Positions 1 to 11,865 of a DNA stretch of 64,000 nt are shown piece after piece. Position numbers and translations under genes: made by a program. Source of the DNA: Theobroma cacao (lineage: Eukaryota > Streptophyta > Magnoliopsida > Malvales > Malvaceae); the NCBI RefSeq assembly GCF_000208745.1, contig NC_030854.1:31108586-31172585 (forward strand). The letters run 5' to 3'. Under the pieces are notes generated by a model. It was not told the DNA's origin and did no database searches. It saw only the letters and a list, made by a program, of their open reading frames with translations. The stretch's first letter is position 1, and each line of letters opens with the position of its first letter.

Positions 1-165
1 TGGAGATTGGTGTATCCTCATTTAAAGTGTGTAGACAAGGTCTAAGGTTGAAGCTAACCCAAAAACTGTTACTCTGGGGGCAAATTGGGAAGGGAGACAA
101 AAACGAAAATTTCAAAGGTGCCATGCAGTAAACCATGTACAAGTAGAGAACAGATCATCCCCCAT

Positions 166-2419
166 TCAGTAGCCTTTGTTTCCACGAATCCTAGCTCTCA
201 TGTCAACCTGGTAGTGAAAAAATGAATGCATAACAGGTTAGTATAACTGGAAGTGTTCGATTTTCAATATCATCAGAAGGCCATAACTCATTACTATTTC
301 ACCAAAATACCCAGCATTTCTCCTATAGAGTTTGTATTCATGTTACCTATTTACAAATTCAATCATCCAAGCTACGCGTTACTATGACAATAGTGTTTTT
401 CAACTATTAAAATCATAAGCCTGCTTGATCTCCTTTGATATGATAATTCATTATCATCTATTTATCATGAACCTATGAAGCAAATATACCTATGTGCAAT
501 ACAGATATCTTGCAACAAAGATACATTATAGATCGATTAGTTTCACAATCCTTGGTTTACAATAACAAAAGTAAGATTTCAAATGTAAGGAAAGAAAGAT
601 CACAAATGCATGGACCACCCGCAGCAGCAAAATGTGATAATGTTCTCACTAACTATAAATGAACAGCAATTAGCACTTCTATAGCAGAAGCTTCTAGGGA
701 TTAAGTTGCATTCAAAAGGGAAAAAACATGCTTTCCCTCCATCTTTCTCTCAGCAATTTGTTTCCCCTCCCCTTATTTAAAAGATAGTAAGGCTTTAAGA
801 AAACAAACAGACAAATTGGGATCTTGGTCATATTAATACGTACTATATGTTAACAAAATGAAGGTTCTTTACTTTACAATTTACATAACTAATTTGACTC
901 TAATTATTTCAATCTAACATGCTTTTCAAAGTCAATATATCCTAGACCACGTTCATGACTTTATCAAATATGTACATATGAACCCTGCATTCTATTATCA
1001 TATAAAAAATACATACAAATGTAGGGTTTCCGCGATTAAAATTAAATAAGGGATACTGAGATGCTTAAGTTCATAAGCTCCATCTTAGTCAGAGTTTTTT
1101 CTACCATGCCAATGTCTGGCACACACCCAGCACCTCAAACTAGACGTGGTAGAAGAAAATGGTCCTTCAAATGTAAGGAAAAACTAACAAAAAATTAAGT
1201 GACCCACTGTTTGAGACTCATATGAGGTCCAAGAGACACAGGTTAAGATGCCACTATGAATAGTACCATTATCTTGTGGGACAGCAATTGCTCTGGATTT
1301 GGCCAAACTTTGAATGTACTAGATAGTCCTAAATCTAAAACTAAAGAAAACTAGAACATAACAAAACAGAGACCCTTTAATCTGAAGAATTACAATGATA
1401 AATATTCTAGCCTATGCCTTTATGACATTGTTGTGGGGATAAACTAAGAAAGCCAAAATCTAAAAATGAACTGCTCTATTAGGTTTGTTTGCCCTTTGTA
1501 AGCAATGCAATTCAATTGGGAGTTATAGGTGAAGAAAATTTTATTTCTTTTTTCAATTTAAAGTTCAGAAAAAAGGACACAGATAAAACCAACAAACCAG
1601 TATTTCTGATGTTTTTCAAATATATTCTGATTCTATATACATTACAGGAATAACTATTCATCTGGCAGAGAAATATACAAAAGACTTATTCATATCCTAC
1701 TAGTAATCCCTTTTCCATTTGGTAAAATTCAACCTAGAGAAAAGGGTGGCAGCAAAGGTAACTGTAAGTGATATGAATCTTGTCGTTATCAACCATTTTC
1801 CACATGGGGACACCATAGCGGTTAGAACCTGAAATTCTGTCTTAGATCAAGTTCCAATCTTGGGATGAGCAAGGTGGGAGAGGCCTACCTCCCATTCTGT
1901 AATCCCAAATCATATACGAGAAGAAAAAAAATCAACAGCAGACCATTCTTTCAGGAAGAAAAAAAAATCAGATAACCATTTCCTAAACCAATTAAAATCA
2001 TAACTTGGACCATAATTTAAACCATACCCATGAAAGATAAAAAGAAATCCCCAGCAATATAGGAGACATGAATAAGATAGAAAACATCTATAATTGAACA
2101 CAGAGAAATAAGAAGAGAAGAAGCAGCATGCCTGTCCTCTTTTGCAATTGAAATAAGTTTCTCTGAGTCCTACACACTCGCTTGATATACAAGGGCTTTT
2201 TTCTCCAGCACATTCCCTGAAGGAACGCTTCTCAACCTGACCAACAATACCCAATTGCCCAAATACAATAATAATCTACAATTTTATGTCGGGAAAAAAA
2301 TGGGAAAGCAGAGGGAAAAGAGAGCAGTAGAAAAAGGGAAGAAAGAGTACCTTGACACAATCTGATTCACTTAAACACTTTACCAGTTCCATGGCCAAAC
2401 CCTTGCAAGACTTTGACAT
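166..2419 (-). CDS. COA5: COA5/PET191-type cytochrome c oxidase assembly factor, 3 exons
   Basis: Exons on the minus strand are 2419-2351, 2236-2132 and 207-166 (69+105+42 nt), giving 71 residues with all joins in frame. The protein begins MSKSCKGLAMEL and ends RIRGNKGY. It has two CX9C pairs, C5-X9-C15 and one around the SSEC...FNC stretch, the twin-CX9C fold of small proteins of the mitochondrial intermembrane space. PET191/COA5 is needed for assembly of complex IV; length and spacing match the plant family. The first intron is 114 nt with a normal GT donor. The second is 1.9 kb (208-2131) and appears to use a GC donor (CAG|GCATGC). I see no other gene inside that intron. No targeting presequence is visible, as expected for a twin-CX9C protein. 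The identification rests on motif and exon-by-exon match to the remembered family sequence. Confidence 0.93.
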
Positions 2420-3326
2420 TTTTCACTTTCCCACAACCAGAAAAGCCTTTATCTGAAAATCCAACCAAGAAAAAGGAAAAAACGAAGGCACGCAAGTCCG
2501 TTATGATTACTGGGTTTTTGATTTGGAGGGCTCTTCTCGTTGAACTCGTGGGAAGCTTGTGCCTGGTGGGGTTTTAAGAAAGGGTTTATAAAAAGAGATA
2601 TTTAGAGTTGGGTACCATGAAAAATGGTTATTTATACAAAAGGAACACATAAAATTTTATGAGCATTGAATATTTGGCTCAATAAGAAACATACCTTCTA
2701 TTCAAATTCTCCTAAACCAAGGAAAGTTACATTTAAATTTTTTATATGAAATTTGGATGCAAACAAATTAAAAAAGATGAAGTGCAAAAATGGTTTTTAA
2801 CACCATTGACCATTAATTACAATTGATTTGCAAAAGAAACCACAACAGCAACATTATGTATTTGGGATTCCTTCAAAGGACTATTGCTCATTTTGTATTT
2901 TCATTGATGATTAACTAGTGACAAAGGAGCGCCTATAACTATTGCTAAGAAAAAGAGATTTCTTCAGAAGTCCTTGGACTATTAAAAAATATAATTTAGC
3001 AGGAAATAATTCATGACTTTTTTAACACAAGAGTTTAACCCAAATTTTCCATCCAAAAGTTCTATCAATCAGCAAAGTGAAGATAATCAGAAACATAAGA
3101 GTATGAACAATACAATCACATTGCAGCGTCCAAAAATTTAACACAACATAACCTTCTCCGCAACAACCATATATGTTTTATTCATTGACCAGGCTAGACT
3201 CCATCAACCATTATAAAAGTACTATTATAGGGTACAAGTATGATAAAAACATGGAAATCTAGGAAGTGCATACTGGAAATCATTCTAGCAAAAAAAAAAA
3301 AAGGAACTTATAACCATAATTAATTC
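2420..3326. other. Intergenic: 5' flank of COA5-like gene and 3' flank of RGP-like gene
   Basis: Bases just above 2419 look like the 5' UTR and promoter of the minus-strand COA5-like gene. The remainder is AT-rich and should contain the 3' UTR of the RGP-like gene. A poly-A run lies at about 3289-3301. No coding potential is supported. Confidence 0.6.
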
Positions 3327-4385
3327 CTATACCCCAGGGGGAGATGAGCTAGATCCAACTGATTTCCAGAGCTTGACCCAATCCAGCATGGCTCCAGCAG
3401 CGCGAGCAAACACTGGATCTGTTGATCCTAGCTGCTCTTTAACAGCTTTTGCCACCTCAACGACACAGTCCTCTGCTGTTGTAGCTGTTCGTGGCAACCT
3501 CACTGACTGAAAGAATGGGACAACTTCCTCCATCAGCTTCACACCCTCCCACTCTTTTTTCAAGCTTGAGATAGCATCACCTCTATCAGTTCTCCACACA
3601 TAAGGCAGTCCACTTTTCACACCAAGCCCCAGGTGATCGCATACAACCTTAACACACATCCCACTCCAGATGTCTTCCATTGTTTCCCACCTAAACTTAC
3701 CTTCCCCAGCCAATCTCAAAGCTGGAACCAAGGCAGGTCCTACCACCTCACGATCAAAAGCAATGTTGATTCCACTAATAGGTGCCAGGGCCCTAGCTGG
3801 GACAGTGATAACTGCATCAACATATCGGGAATTCCTTTGTCTTGTCTTGAGGGCTTGAGTAGGTGCATCATGATCAGCCAGATTAAGCCAGAGCCCACAT
3901 GACAAAGCACATTTCACCCCACTCCGAAGACTAAATGGGTAGCCACGAACAAAATCTGCTCCTTCAGAGAAAGGGTCATACAGAGTATTAAAAAAGAATG
4001 GAGTGGCTGGGTTTGTAAGGTTGGTAATATGCTGGGCAACAGCATCCACCAAAAAGCCTTTATTGTCCCTGGCAGGGAGACAGTCATCGTCTACAGAGAT
4101 AATGTACTTCTTCAGAGAAACAAGATAGCCGAAATACCTGCATGAATAGCCAGAGAAGAGAATTGAAGTAGAAGAACCCACCACTCGATCTATGTCAGAC
4201 TTTGTATAGACATCAAGGTTAAAGCCTTCAGGTATTTTGAGTTCCTCTTTCAAATCAGGGTCTTTGACAATTATGAGATGAAATCGAGAGAATATAGGTC
4301 TCCATTCATTCAAGAAAGATGTCATGTCAGAACTGACTGCTCCAATCACAATGTCAATCTCATCGTCCTTAATTTCTAGAGACAT
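3327..4385 (-). CDS. RGP5: Reversibly glycosylated polypeptide / UDP-arabinopyranose mutase family, RGP5-like
   Basis: A single uninterrupted exon encodes 352 residues from MSLEIKDDEIDI. Family landmarks are the DDD metal/nucleotide-sugar motif in YIISVDDDCLPARDN (D99-D101), the GADFVRGYPFSLR segment (R154) that corresponds to the self-glycosylation arginine region of RGPs, a conserved CDHLGLGVKSGLPY block and a C-terminal amphipathic helix. RGPs interconvert UDP-arabinopyranose and UDP-arabinofuranose at the cytosolic face of the Golgi. RGP5-type members are the divergent class, interact with other RGPs and in Arabidopsis showed no mutase activity on their own. The divergent spacing and charged N terminus fit the RGP5 class better than RGP1-3. 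The 101 nt between the stop codon of the upstream small protein and this ATG contain no other ATG. An in-frame upstream extension to 4406 would need a TTG start and was not used. Confidence 0.92.
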   Translation of the reverse strand: MSLEIKDDEIDIVIGAVSSDMTSFLNEWRPIFSRFHLIIVKDPDLKEELKIPEGFNLDVYTKSDIDRVVGSSTSILFSGYSCRYFGYLVSLKKYIISVDDDCLPARDNKGFLVDAVAQHITNLTNPATPFFFNTLYDPFSEGADFVRGYPFSLRSGVKCALSCGLWLNLADHDAPTQALKTRQRNSRYVDAVITVPARALAPISGINIAFDREVVGPALVPALRLAGEGKFRWETMEDIWSGMCVKVVCDHLGLGVKSGLPYVWRTDRGDAISSLKKEWEGVKLMEEVVPFFQSVRLPRTATTAEDCVVEVAKAVKEQLGSTDPVFARAAGAMLDWVKLWKSVGSSSSPPGV

Positions 4386-4486
4386 CTTGCCAAATACAAA
4401 CAACAACCCAATTCAGAAAGTCTGGCCCCCTAAAAGCAACTGGTGTTTAGACCAAAGTACTGCGTGTTCCACAGATTAAACCAATC

Positions 4487-6526
4487 TCAGAATTTCTCAG
4501 AACATCCTATGGAGGGAACAAAAATTCATTTTGAAATCAGCTCAAAACCTATTGCTAAAAAAAAAAAGGAATATTCATTATTCTGAAAAAGACTTACTGG
4601 TAGGAAGGACAGGGGTAACTATGACCTGAATGTTGAGCGCCTGGATGAGTGAGTGGACCTCGTCCTTTCCGGTAGCTATAAACAGCTTCAGAACTCTCTC
4701 AGTTAGCTTTCCAGCTCTCAATGTTCTCTGCCGAATCATGAAAAATGCCACTTGAACCAAACAAAAAGTTCAAACAAAGAAATCACAAGGTTCCAGAGAC
4801 AAGCTAGATTCATAAACCTAAATTCAAGCTTGGCAGACCGAAGAAAGAAAGTAAAAATAAGCATGAAGCTGAGATTTAATTCAATTATACTAAGGTTCAA
4901 AGGATTTGATGGAGAAAAGGAAAATGGAAAGAATTCAGAAACAAAAATGTGGAAAATTATGCAATACAGAATAAATAAGAAAAAGGTTAAGAAAAAGAAG
5001 AAAAAAAACATTATCATCGCATAGGAAATTTATTAAACAAGTGGCACAGATAACAAAACTTATCAAATCAAGTGATTAAAGCGAGTGATATGAGCTACCC
5101 ATCCAAGCATAAGAAGGGAAACAAAGAAGAAAAATTTAGAAGCCTCTGTAACTTAAATTCAACAGCTAGTTTGCTGTTTCCTTAGACATGTCTTTAAAAG
5201 AATTAGTAAAATCTTTAGTCCTAAAGAACCAAAATGTAAACCTACATGCAAATCTCAAACTCCTTGACATCGAACCAAAATCACAAAACTTTTATTCTCC
5301 CAAAAATCCATTCAATGCCACTTAAACTGTCAGAAAATTTGTTCAAATCGATCAATTTAAAAACCAGTGCGGTGACTTTTCCTGCAAAGTATACTTATGG
5401 ATCCAATACAATAAGACACTCCTCAAAGTATTCTCCTGCCTTGTTTTTTTAAGTGGGTAAATTTTATCAAGAAAGCAAAGTGCTACTTGTTGAAATGGAA
5501 AGAGAAACTCCTCTTCTTTGCCCCCAGCCACATTGATTGTAGGACTCAGCAGGCACCACAACCAACATGGCTGACCGCTTAGTTGTTGAAATCGCCATCA
5601 ATATGGTAATCTATTCAGGTTTCTCCATTCACTGGAAACAACAATTGTCCACCAGATTTTGAATACTGCCTACTCTACTATGAAAAACATTAAATTCAAC
5701 AGCAATTCTTCAAAATCTATGCTGATTGTCTTACCAGAGTTAAATTTCTTTGTCTACCACTTGGACTGAAAATTTAAACAAGAAAGAAAGAGCAGTGGCT
5801 TTACACATCCTAAGGCCTTAAAGTACTCATATATTAGTATCTAGATAACTTCAAGCTACTCGCATGAGATCCCAACACGCCCTTAAGTATACACCCGCTC
5901 ACAATTTTTTGTTAGCAGTTGGAAATCAAGATGTAACCGAGACTGGAATTCAAATTCGATAGAAAATATTGACTGAAAGCCATTTTCGATTGAAAAGACA
6001 ATGAATCATATTGAAGCACATATGAAACAAGTTTGAAACTTGTTTAATATGAAAAAAAAAAACAAAAGGAAGAAGAAGGAAACCCAGTTTAGATAGCTGA
6101 TCAAAACAAACATGTGAATGCAAGAAAACAGACTAGGCAACTCCTTAACCAAACTATTAACCACTTCCTAAAGTCTTAGCCATATCACATTAAAATCAAA
6201 GGATTCGTGTAACCCAGAAAATCGTCATAGCTACAACCACACAACACAACCCAACCCAACCCAACCCAAACCATGAAACATTCATAACTTTACATAAAAA
6301 GAAAGAAATTCAAAAAGACAGTCAAGAATAGAACTACGCATCTACCCAAACGGCAAGAAAACTCAAGAAAAGAACATCAAGAACTAAGAATGAAGAGAGA
6401 AAGAAAGTTTACCAGGAAGAGATCGATGAGGATATGATCAGGTAGAGGAGAGAGATCGGTGATGTTGGATAGGTTTATGACAGCTGAATCTATAGTTAAA
6501 GACAGCAAAGAAGGCGGGGTTCTCAT
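4487..6526 (-). CDS. Small conserved plant protein (87 aa), 3 exons, F-box-like N-terminal half; same strand and just upstream of RGP5-like gene
   Basis: Exons on the minus strand are 6526-6413 (114 nt), 4727-4598 (130 nt) and 4506-4487 (20 nt). Donors are CTG|GTAAAC and CCA|GTAAGT; acceptors are CGGCAG|A and CCATAG|GA; phases agree. The product starts MRTPPSLLSLTIDSAV, continues with LPDHILIDLFLRTLRAGKL and KDEVHSLIQALNIQ, and ends PVLPTRCSEKF. The LPDHILIDLFLR stretch resembles the first helix of an F-box, but the protein is far too short for a usual F-box receptor, and I know the family only as a conserved uncharacterised plant protein. It contains no signal peptide or membrane segment. 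The third exon is only 20 nt and would be missed by gene finders. The stop lies 101 nt above the RGP5-like start, so both may share one mRNA. An out-of-frame ATG overlaps at 6530. The 1.69 kb first intron (4728-6412) could hold a separate RGP promoter. Confidence 0.82.
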
Positions 6527-7468
6527 TCATTCACTTTAACTTATTTCATTTCCTAATTTTTTTTTATTGATTTCTTACAAAAAAAAATTAAAAGTAAAGG
6601 TATAATATTCTTGGATCTATAACTAAAACAAATACATATAAAATTAAAAAATAAAAATAAATGAAGAATCGGTCTAAGTGCTTGATCCGATTTTGCAGTT
6701 TTGCAGGCTGAGTATCTGCAGCGGTTTCTCCGTCACCCTTGTGTCTGACAATTTTTGATTGTACAGTCTAGTTCACAGTTATCTTCACACGTGCCTCGTC
6801 AGCCGCACGTATGGGGTTGGATGGGATCGGATCGGTGGAATCATGGGCTGAGAAAATAAACGGCTCTGACCCAGATTGAGCAACCCACTCCTATGCAAAC
6901 TTGGGCTTCAATTGATTATTTGTAAGGGAGATTATTTTCTCTTATATTCAATAAATTGTTAATATATATATATATATGAATTTATTTTTTTTTAAGTATT
7001 AAATTGATAATTTAATGATGATAAAAAGATTCTTTTATACAGGAATGAATATGAAGATGTTGGGGACTCTAGCATGAAATATCACAGAAAATTTGCTCAT
7101 CACTTTGCTGGTTTTGTATCTGAAACTGTTCCTTAGGACCTCTTGAAGCATGCTTCATGATCAAACTATAACCCCAAAGGAAATGGCTTAGACCCAAAGG
7201 TAATGCTGCAACAATGTCCAATTCAACACTAATGCAAAAACAACACTTAGTTCCAAAATGCAAAATTCAATATGCTACATATAGAGATAGTTCATGTGAC
7301 CAAAAGAGCTCAAGCTCATATTATCCTACACTCCAAGCTTTCTCTACTCTTTAGTCTAAAGTCCTAAACAGCATAACAAGATGAAGTTTTTAATTAGTAC
7401 ACAAATCTCAGAAGAAAATGAAAATTCCATAGAGCCTACTAAAAGCAAGTCCATGATGAACTAGTTTC
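6527..7468. other. Intergenic: promoter side of small-protein gene, 3' flank of acidic membrane protein gene
   Basis: AT-rich with a short (TA)n tract near 6962-6976. The segment 6690-6900 is less AT-rich and carries the G-box and TGGGCT-like elements, fitting a promoter for the minus-strand unit below 6526. The part near 7468 should be the 3' UTR of the next gene. No coding region is seen. Confidence 0.55.
6788..6793. promoter_or_regulatory. G-box-like CACGTG motif upstream of the small-protein/RGP5 transcription unit
   Basis: A palindromic CACGTG lies about 260 bases upstream of the start codon at 6526 on the minus strand. G-boxes bind bZIP and bHLH factors in plants. A six-base match alone is weak evidence. 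Confidence 0.3.
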
Positions 7469-10400
7469 CTACTTCACTCCAATGACAGACATGAGAAACC
7501 GAAGCTTGGCATTGACTTCCACAACATCAGAAGTGTCCTTGAAGGAAGCGGGGGGTTCAATTCCAGTGAACAGATAGAGAGCTTTCAATTCCTCTGTGCA
7601 CGTTTCCTTTCGTGCAGCTTCATATCCAACTATTGTTCGCAGCGCATTGATTTGTTCCCATACCTTCGCCTTACTGTATAATGCCTACAGTAGGATAGAC
7701 TTAATGCAATCAATATGAAGTAGCCTACAAGCAAAAGCAACAAATAGACAAGAGGATTGAAATGTTTATAATCCTTTGCCATAAGCACATTTACTTCAGG
7801 AAAGACCTCTTCCCTATGTGCTAGGGGTTTTACCATCATGACGGTCATGTTCCGACAAGTTAATTCATGTTTGAGCAAGCTAGCCTGTTCTAAGTTTAAA
7901 AAAGATCAAAACAAAGGAACAACAAATAAATTGAAAATGACCAATAGGACCAGTGTGATCAGTTGCGTTCTCATCCCACAAATCAAAAAGTTACCATGTC
8001 GATAATTTTAAAGTAAGTGTTTCCATTATTTGCTTTCAATCTTATATTTTTTGAACTATGTCCGAACCAATGGGTGTACGTGTGAGAACTTAGGAAGAGA
8101 AGAAACTCAAGAAGCTCAATACAACCAGCAGCAACATATTATTCGGAATTGCTGTCTAATGAGACTGATTCTGTCTTGAAAAGGCAACTTGTTTTGGTGG
8201 CAAGATTCATCTGGGATGTGTTACAGCATTGTATTATATTATATGTTCCTGATTTCTTACCTTTTTTTTTTTTTTTCATTTTTCTCCCTTGGCCATAGTG
8301 GAAATTGAGGGCCTATACCTATCCAAGAACATCCAACATGCAACTTAATGTTGCTCTCAGAATCTAAAGGTTACTCAAAGTTAACACTGGCAACAATCAC
8401 TAGACACCAGTAAATGTTTGTATAAACCCTTAAATTGTTCACTTCTCTCTAAACCGCAAACACTCACAGGTTGGTAAATGCTCAGTAGAGCCTCTCAAGA
8501 CTTTAATGACACAAAATAAAAGAGCACATAGGTGTACAGCCTATGCATCCATACAAACTGTTGACAACATGACTATTGAGTTAAAAGCTTTCAGGGAAAA
8601 AAAAAAGGAAGAAAGTGGAAAGAACAGTACAGGTTTCACTTAAATTATGAGCAGCATCAGGCCAGGTGCTTATGTTTCATGTGCTGGCCCCAGGATTTAA
8701 TGTTCTCCACAATGCAAATATTCAATTTTTTTTTCTTGTAAAAGTTTAATAGTCACCTAAAACAATCTGTGGCCTCCTCCTTTAAGACCTAAGCTTGCAG
8801 TCATTGTATATAATACAAATGTGGCATATGAAGCGCCACTGACATTTTTATAACAAACAAAGAATAGAGAAAGCATGCATAGATGGTCACTGAAAAAAAA
8901 ATGGTGCATGCAGCAGTCAACAAAGGGGTAATGCCAGAAAGGCAATGATTTGATTGAAGATGACCAAATCAGTCCTTGGACTCAGAAAGCTAAGCCTTAT
9001 TGATTGTAAAATGATTTTGGAACAAGAAGTAACGAAGGTAAGAAACAAATAATAAAGTGGTTAATACTAAGAATATTCTGAAACAATAAAAAAAAAGTAA
9101 GCTAAAAAAGTTCTGCCCTTATACATCAATTATTTGGAGTATGGCTCCCAATCTTAGTGAGACTGAGAATTCTATTCAGTAACAGCCACAATGATATGCA
9201 ATATAAATAAACTTAGGCCTTACCTCATTGGAAGCTTTATCAATGGCACCTGCTGCAGATATATGAATGTCGTCTGATTCTTGAGCCTTTGTAGAAATAG
9301 GAAGCTCTAAAGAATCAGAAATCTCTTGGTGATCTGAGTAACTTAATGAAGGATGACTTTCTGCATGTGCACCATATGGGTATAAATATGAGAATCGCAT
9401 TTACCCTTATTACCAAGAGCAATACTGAGAACAAGATAAACTGAAAAGCAACTATTGCAAAAGACTACCTTCAAAAGTGTTCACATATGAAGGGGAGCCC
9501 TGCTGACTAACCGTACTTAACAAGTCAAGCCCTTGTTCATCACCGATTTCTCTTTCATCTTTATTGGAGAAAATCACATCTTTCTTCTCCCAATTCAGTA
9601 GATAATTTTGTTCTACATTGTTTTCATTACCATCTTCTGCTCGTCCTCCTTCCATTAATATAGCACTTTCTACTATAATCTCTGTTGTACTGCTACCATT
9701 TTTTGCTGTTTCACTCACCAGGCCTACTGAGGGAATATTATCAACATCCATTTTCTCAGATAAACCTTCAATATCTGTACCCAGCTTCATCTCCTTTGAG
9801 GCAGCATCCAAATTTTCCATAGATTCCTTCATTTGCACTTTGTTATCTTCCTTATTTTCTTTGGGTTCGAACACCCTAGTTGGCTTTCCCATTCTGTCAT
9901 AGGCAAGAATACATCTATTTTCAGCCTCTCCAACATCCCCAACAATTTTCTTATCATCCTTCTCTGCACCTGCATGCTCTTTTACTGTACGCAGCGTATC
10001 ATCCACTGCATAATCAGTTTTCCCCTCATCCCTGATTTTTTCTAGTAATCCCGTAGTCTCGCTTACTAATTCTTCATCCTCTTCAATATCAGTAGACTCT
10101 GATAATTGTACAGCTACATTTTTTATTTGAAATGGTGTTTCCTCCTCAATATTGCTGCCATTCTTCTCATCTCCCTCAAACTCAACCACAATATTACAAA
10201 CCTCCTCTATTGGCTCTTCACTCATACTTTCATCTCCGAGGAATTGTTCCACTTTCACTTCTGTTGTTCCCTCAATTTTCGCCTCTATCTCTTTTGATTG
10301 CTCCAACTCCACCTACATTACTCTTTCTCTCTCTGCTTATCATCCACTTCATGATCTGGTTTGCTCTCATCACTGATTCTTTCTGATAAACCCCTTGCTC

Positions 10401-11865
10401 CTATCACTAATTTCTCATTCTCTTCAACATCAATGAACTGGACTAACTGAACAGGTATATTTTTTACTTCCAGTGGTGTTTCCTCCATATTGCTGTCATT
10501 CTTATCACTTCCCTCTAAGCCACCTAGAATACCACTAACCTCATCTACTGGCTGCTCACCCACACTTTCTTCTACAAGGGGTTGTTTCTGTTTCCTTTCT
10601 GTTGCTCTCTCATTCCCTTCCAGTAGTTCTCCTTCGGCATCAACTTTTGCCCTTTTCACACCCTGCTTATCTTCCACTGCATCACGATTTCTGCCCTTTT
10701 CTCTGCCTCTTTCTAATGATCCCCTTGACTCTCTTACCAATTCATCACTCTCTATATTAGTGGCCTGAACTATTTGAGCGGCAACATTTTTCACTTCAGC
10801 TGTCGTTTCCTTATTCAAATTGCCCCTTTCTTTCTCTTCACCCTCATGAATCTCATCTCCTGGATGTTCATTCACACTTTCTGCGATGGATTGTTCCCCT
10901 TTCCTTTTTGTTGTTCCCTCAACTTTCAACTCAGTCTTCTTTATTGGTTTTCTCTGTGCATCTACGTTCTGAACACTCTCCTTATCATCCCTTGCATAAT
11001 CAGATTTGTTCTCAACTTTATTTCTTCCCAATAAACCACTTCTCTCTCTTACTAATTCCCCATTGTCTTCGACATTTTCAGCTTCCAGTGGTGGTTCCTT
11101 CTCAATATTGCTGCTGTGCTTCTTGTCTCCCTCAACGATAGCCTCAGAACCTTGGCCATCACCTGCTAGCTGTTCACCCCTACTTTCCTCTACAGTAGGC
11201 TGCTCTGCTTTCGATTCTGTAACTTCCTTAACTTCTACCTCAAAACTTTCGGATGGACTTTCCTTTTCTTCATCCAAAAATTCACCATCATCTTCCTCAT
11301 GCCTGTTTCCCTCTAAAATTTCATCCACTTCTTCCATTGATTTCTTTTCATCATTTTCAACACCATCATTTGAAAATGCATCCTCTTGCAAAATATTCCC
11401 TTCAACAAGTTCCTCCTTTACCTTGTCAACTAATTCAATTCTCATCTCAACTTCTTCAATTGTATCCTCCTTTATTTCTTTTTCCTCCCTCTCCATATTA
11501 AAACCTCCTTTAATCACTTCATTTTGTTCTCCTTGCTTCTCATCCCCATTAGCTTCTTCTTCACCATCATATGCCTCTCTATATTCCAACAATAATGGGG
11601 CAGTTGGTGAAGGCATTGGAAATAACCTACTCATGACAGTCTCAGTGCAAGCATAGCTTAGCAAGAAGATCCCATAAGGGACCAAACAAAAGAACCCAAT
11701 AGCGGAGATAGCCACAAGTGGAGGAAGCACAAATGGTGCAGACGATACAACAATTCCAGTGACCAGTATTTTCTTTCCTAATCTCATCATCCAACGTAGT
11801 TTTCCGTTGTCACTGTTCCCTCCTGATGATTCTTGGATTTCCCATTCTGATTCTGGGTCATCCAT
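7469..11865 (-). CDS. Acidic repeat-rich protein with N-terminal membrane anchor; reading frame broken once
   Basis: Exons on the minus strand are 11865-9469, 9360-9224 and 7684-7469; joins (GAAG|GT / GCAG|AA and GAG|GTAAGG / TGTAG|GC) are in frame, and the protein ends LRFLMSVIGVK. The first ~35 residues are polar (MDDPESEWEIQESS...). A hydrophobic stretch of about 45 residues follows (ILVTGIVVSSAPFVLPP to YGIFLLSYA), likely two membrane helices or a hairpin. Then comes a very acidic, Glu/Lys-rich region made of degenerate ~85-residue repeats, each with EETPLEVKN-like and DELVRESRGLLER-like elements, and finally a conserved helical C terminus. The first exon does not read through: one frame stops at TAA 10320-10318 and the next opens at 10312, and removal of eight bases (10320-10313) would restore phase. 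This may be a real frameshift allele or an assembly error. If continuous, the protein is about 910 residues. The family is not recognised; it may be an uncharacterised plant membrane protein. Confidence 0.75.

Noticed and set aside
4386..4406. N-terminal extension MLFVFGK of the RGP-like protein
   Set aside because: It needs a TTG start; the ATG at 4385 fits the family N terminus.
11006..11656. Long serine-rich open frame on the plus strand opposite the acidic protein
   Set aside because: It is the antisense of a Glu/Lys-rich coding region, which yields Ser/Phe/Leu-rich frames; no start context or family features.
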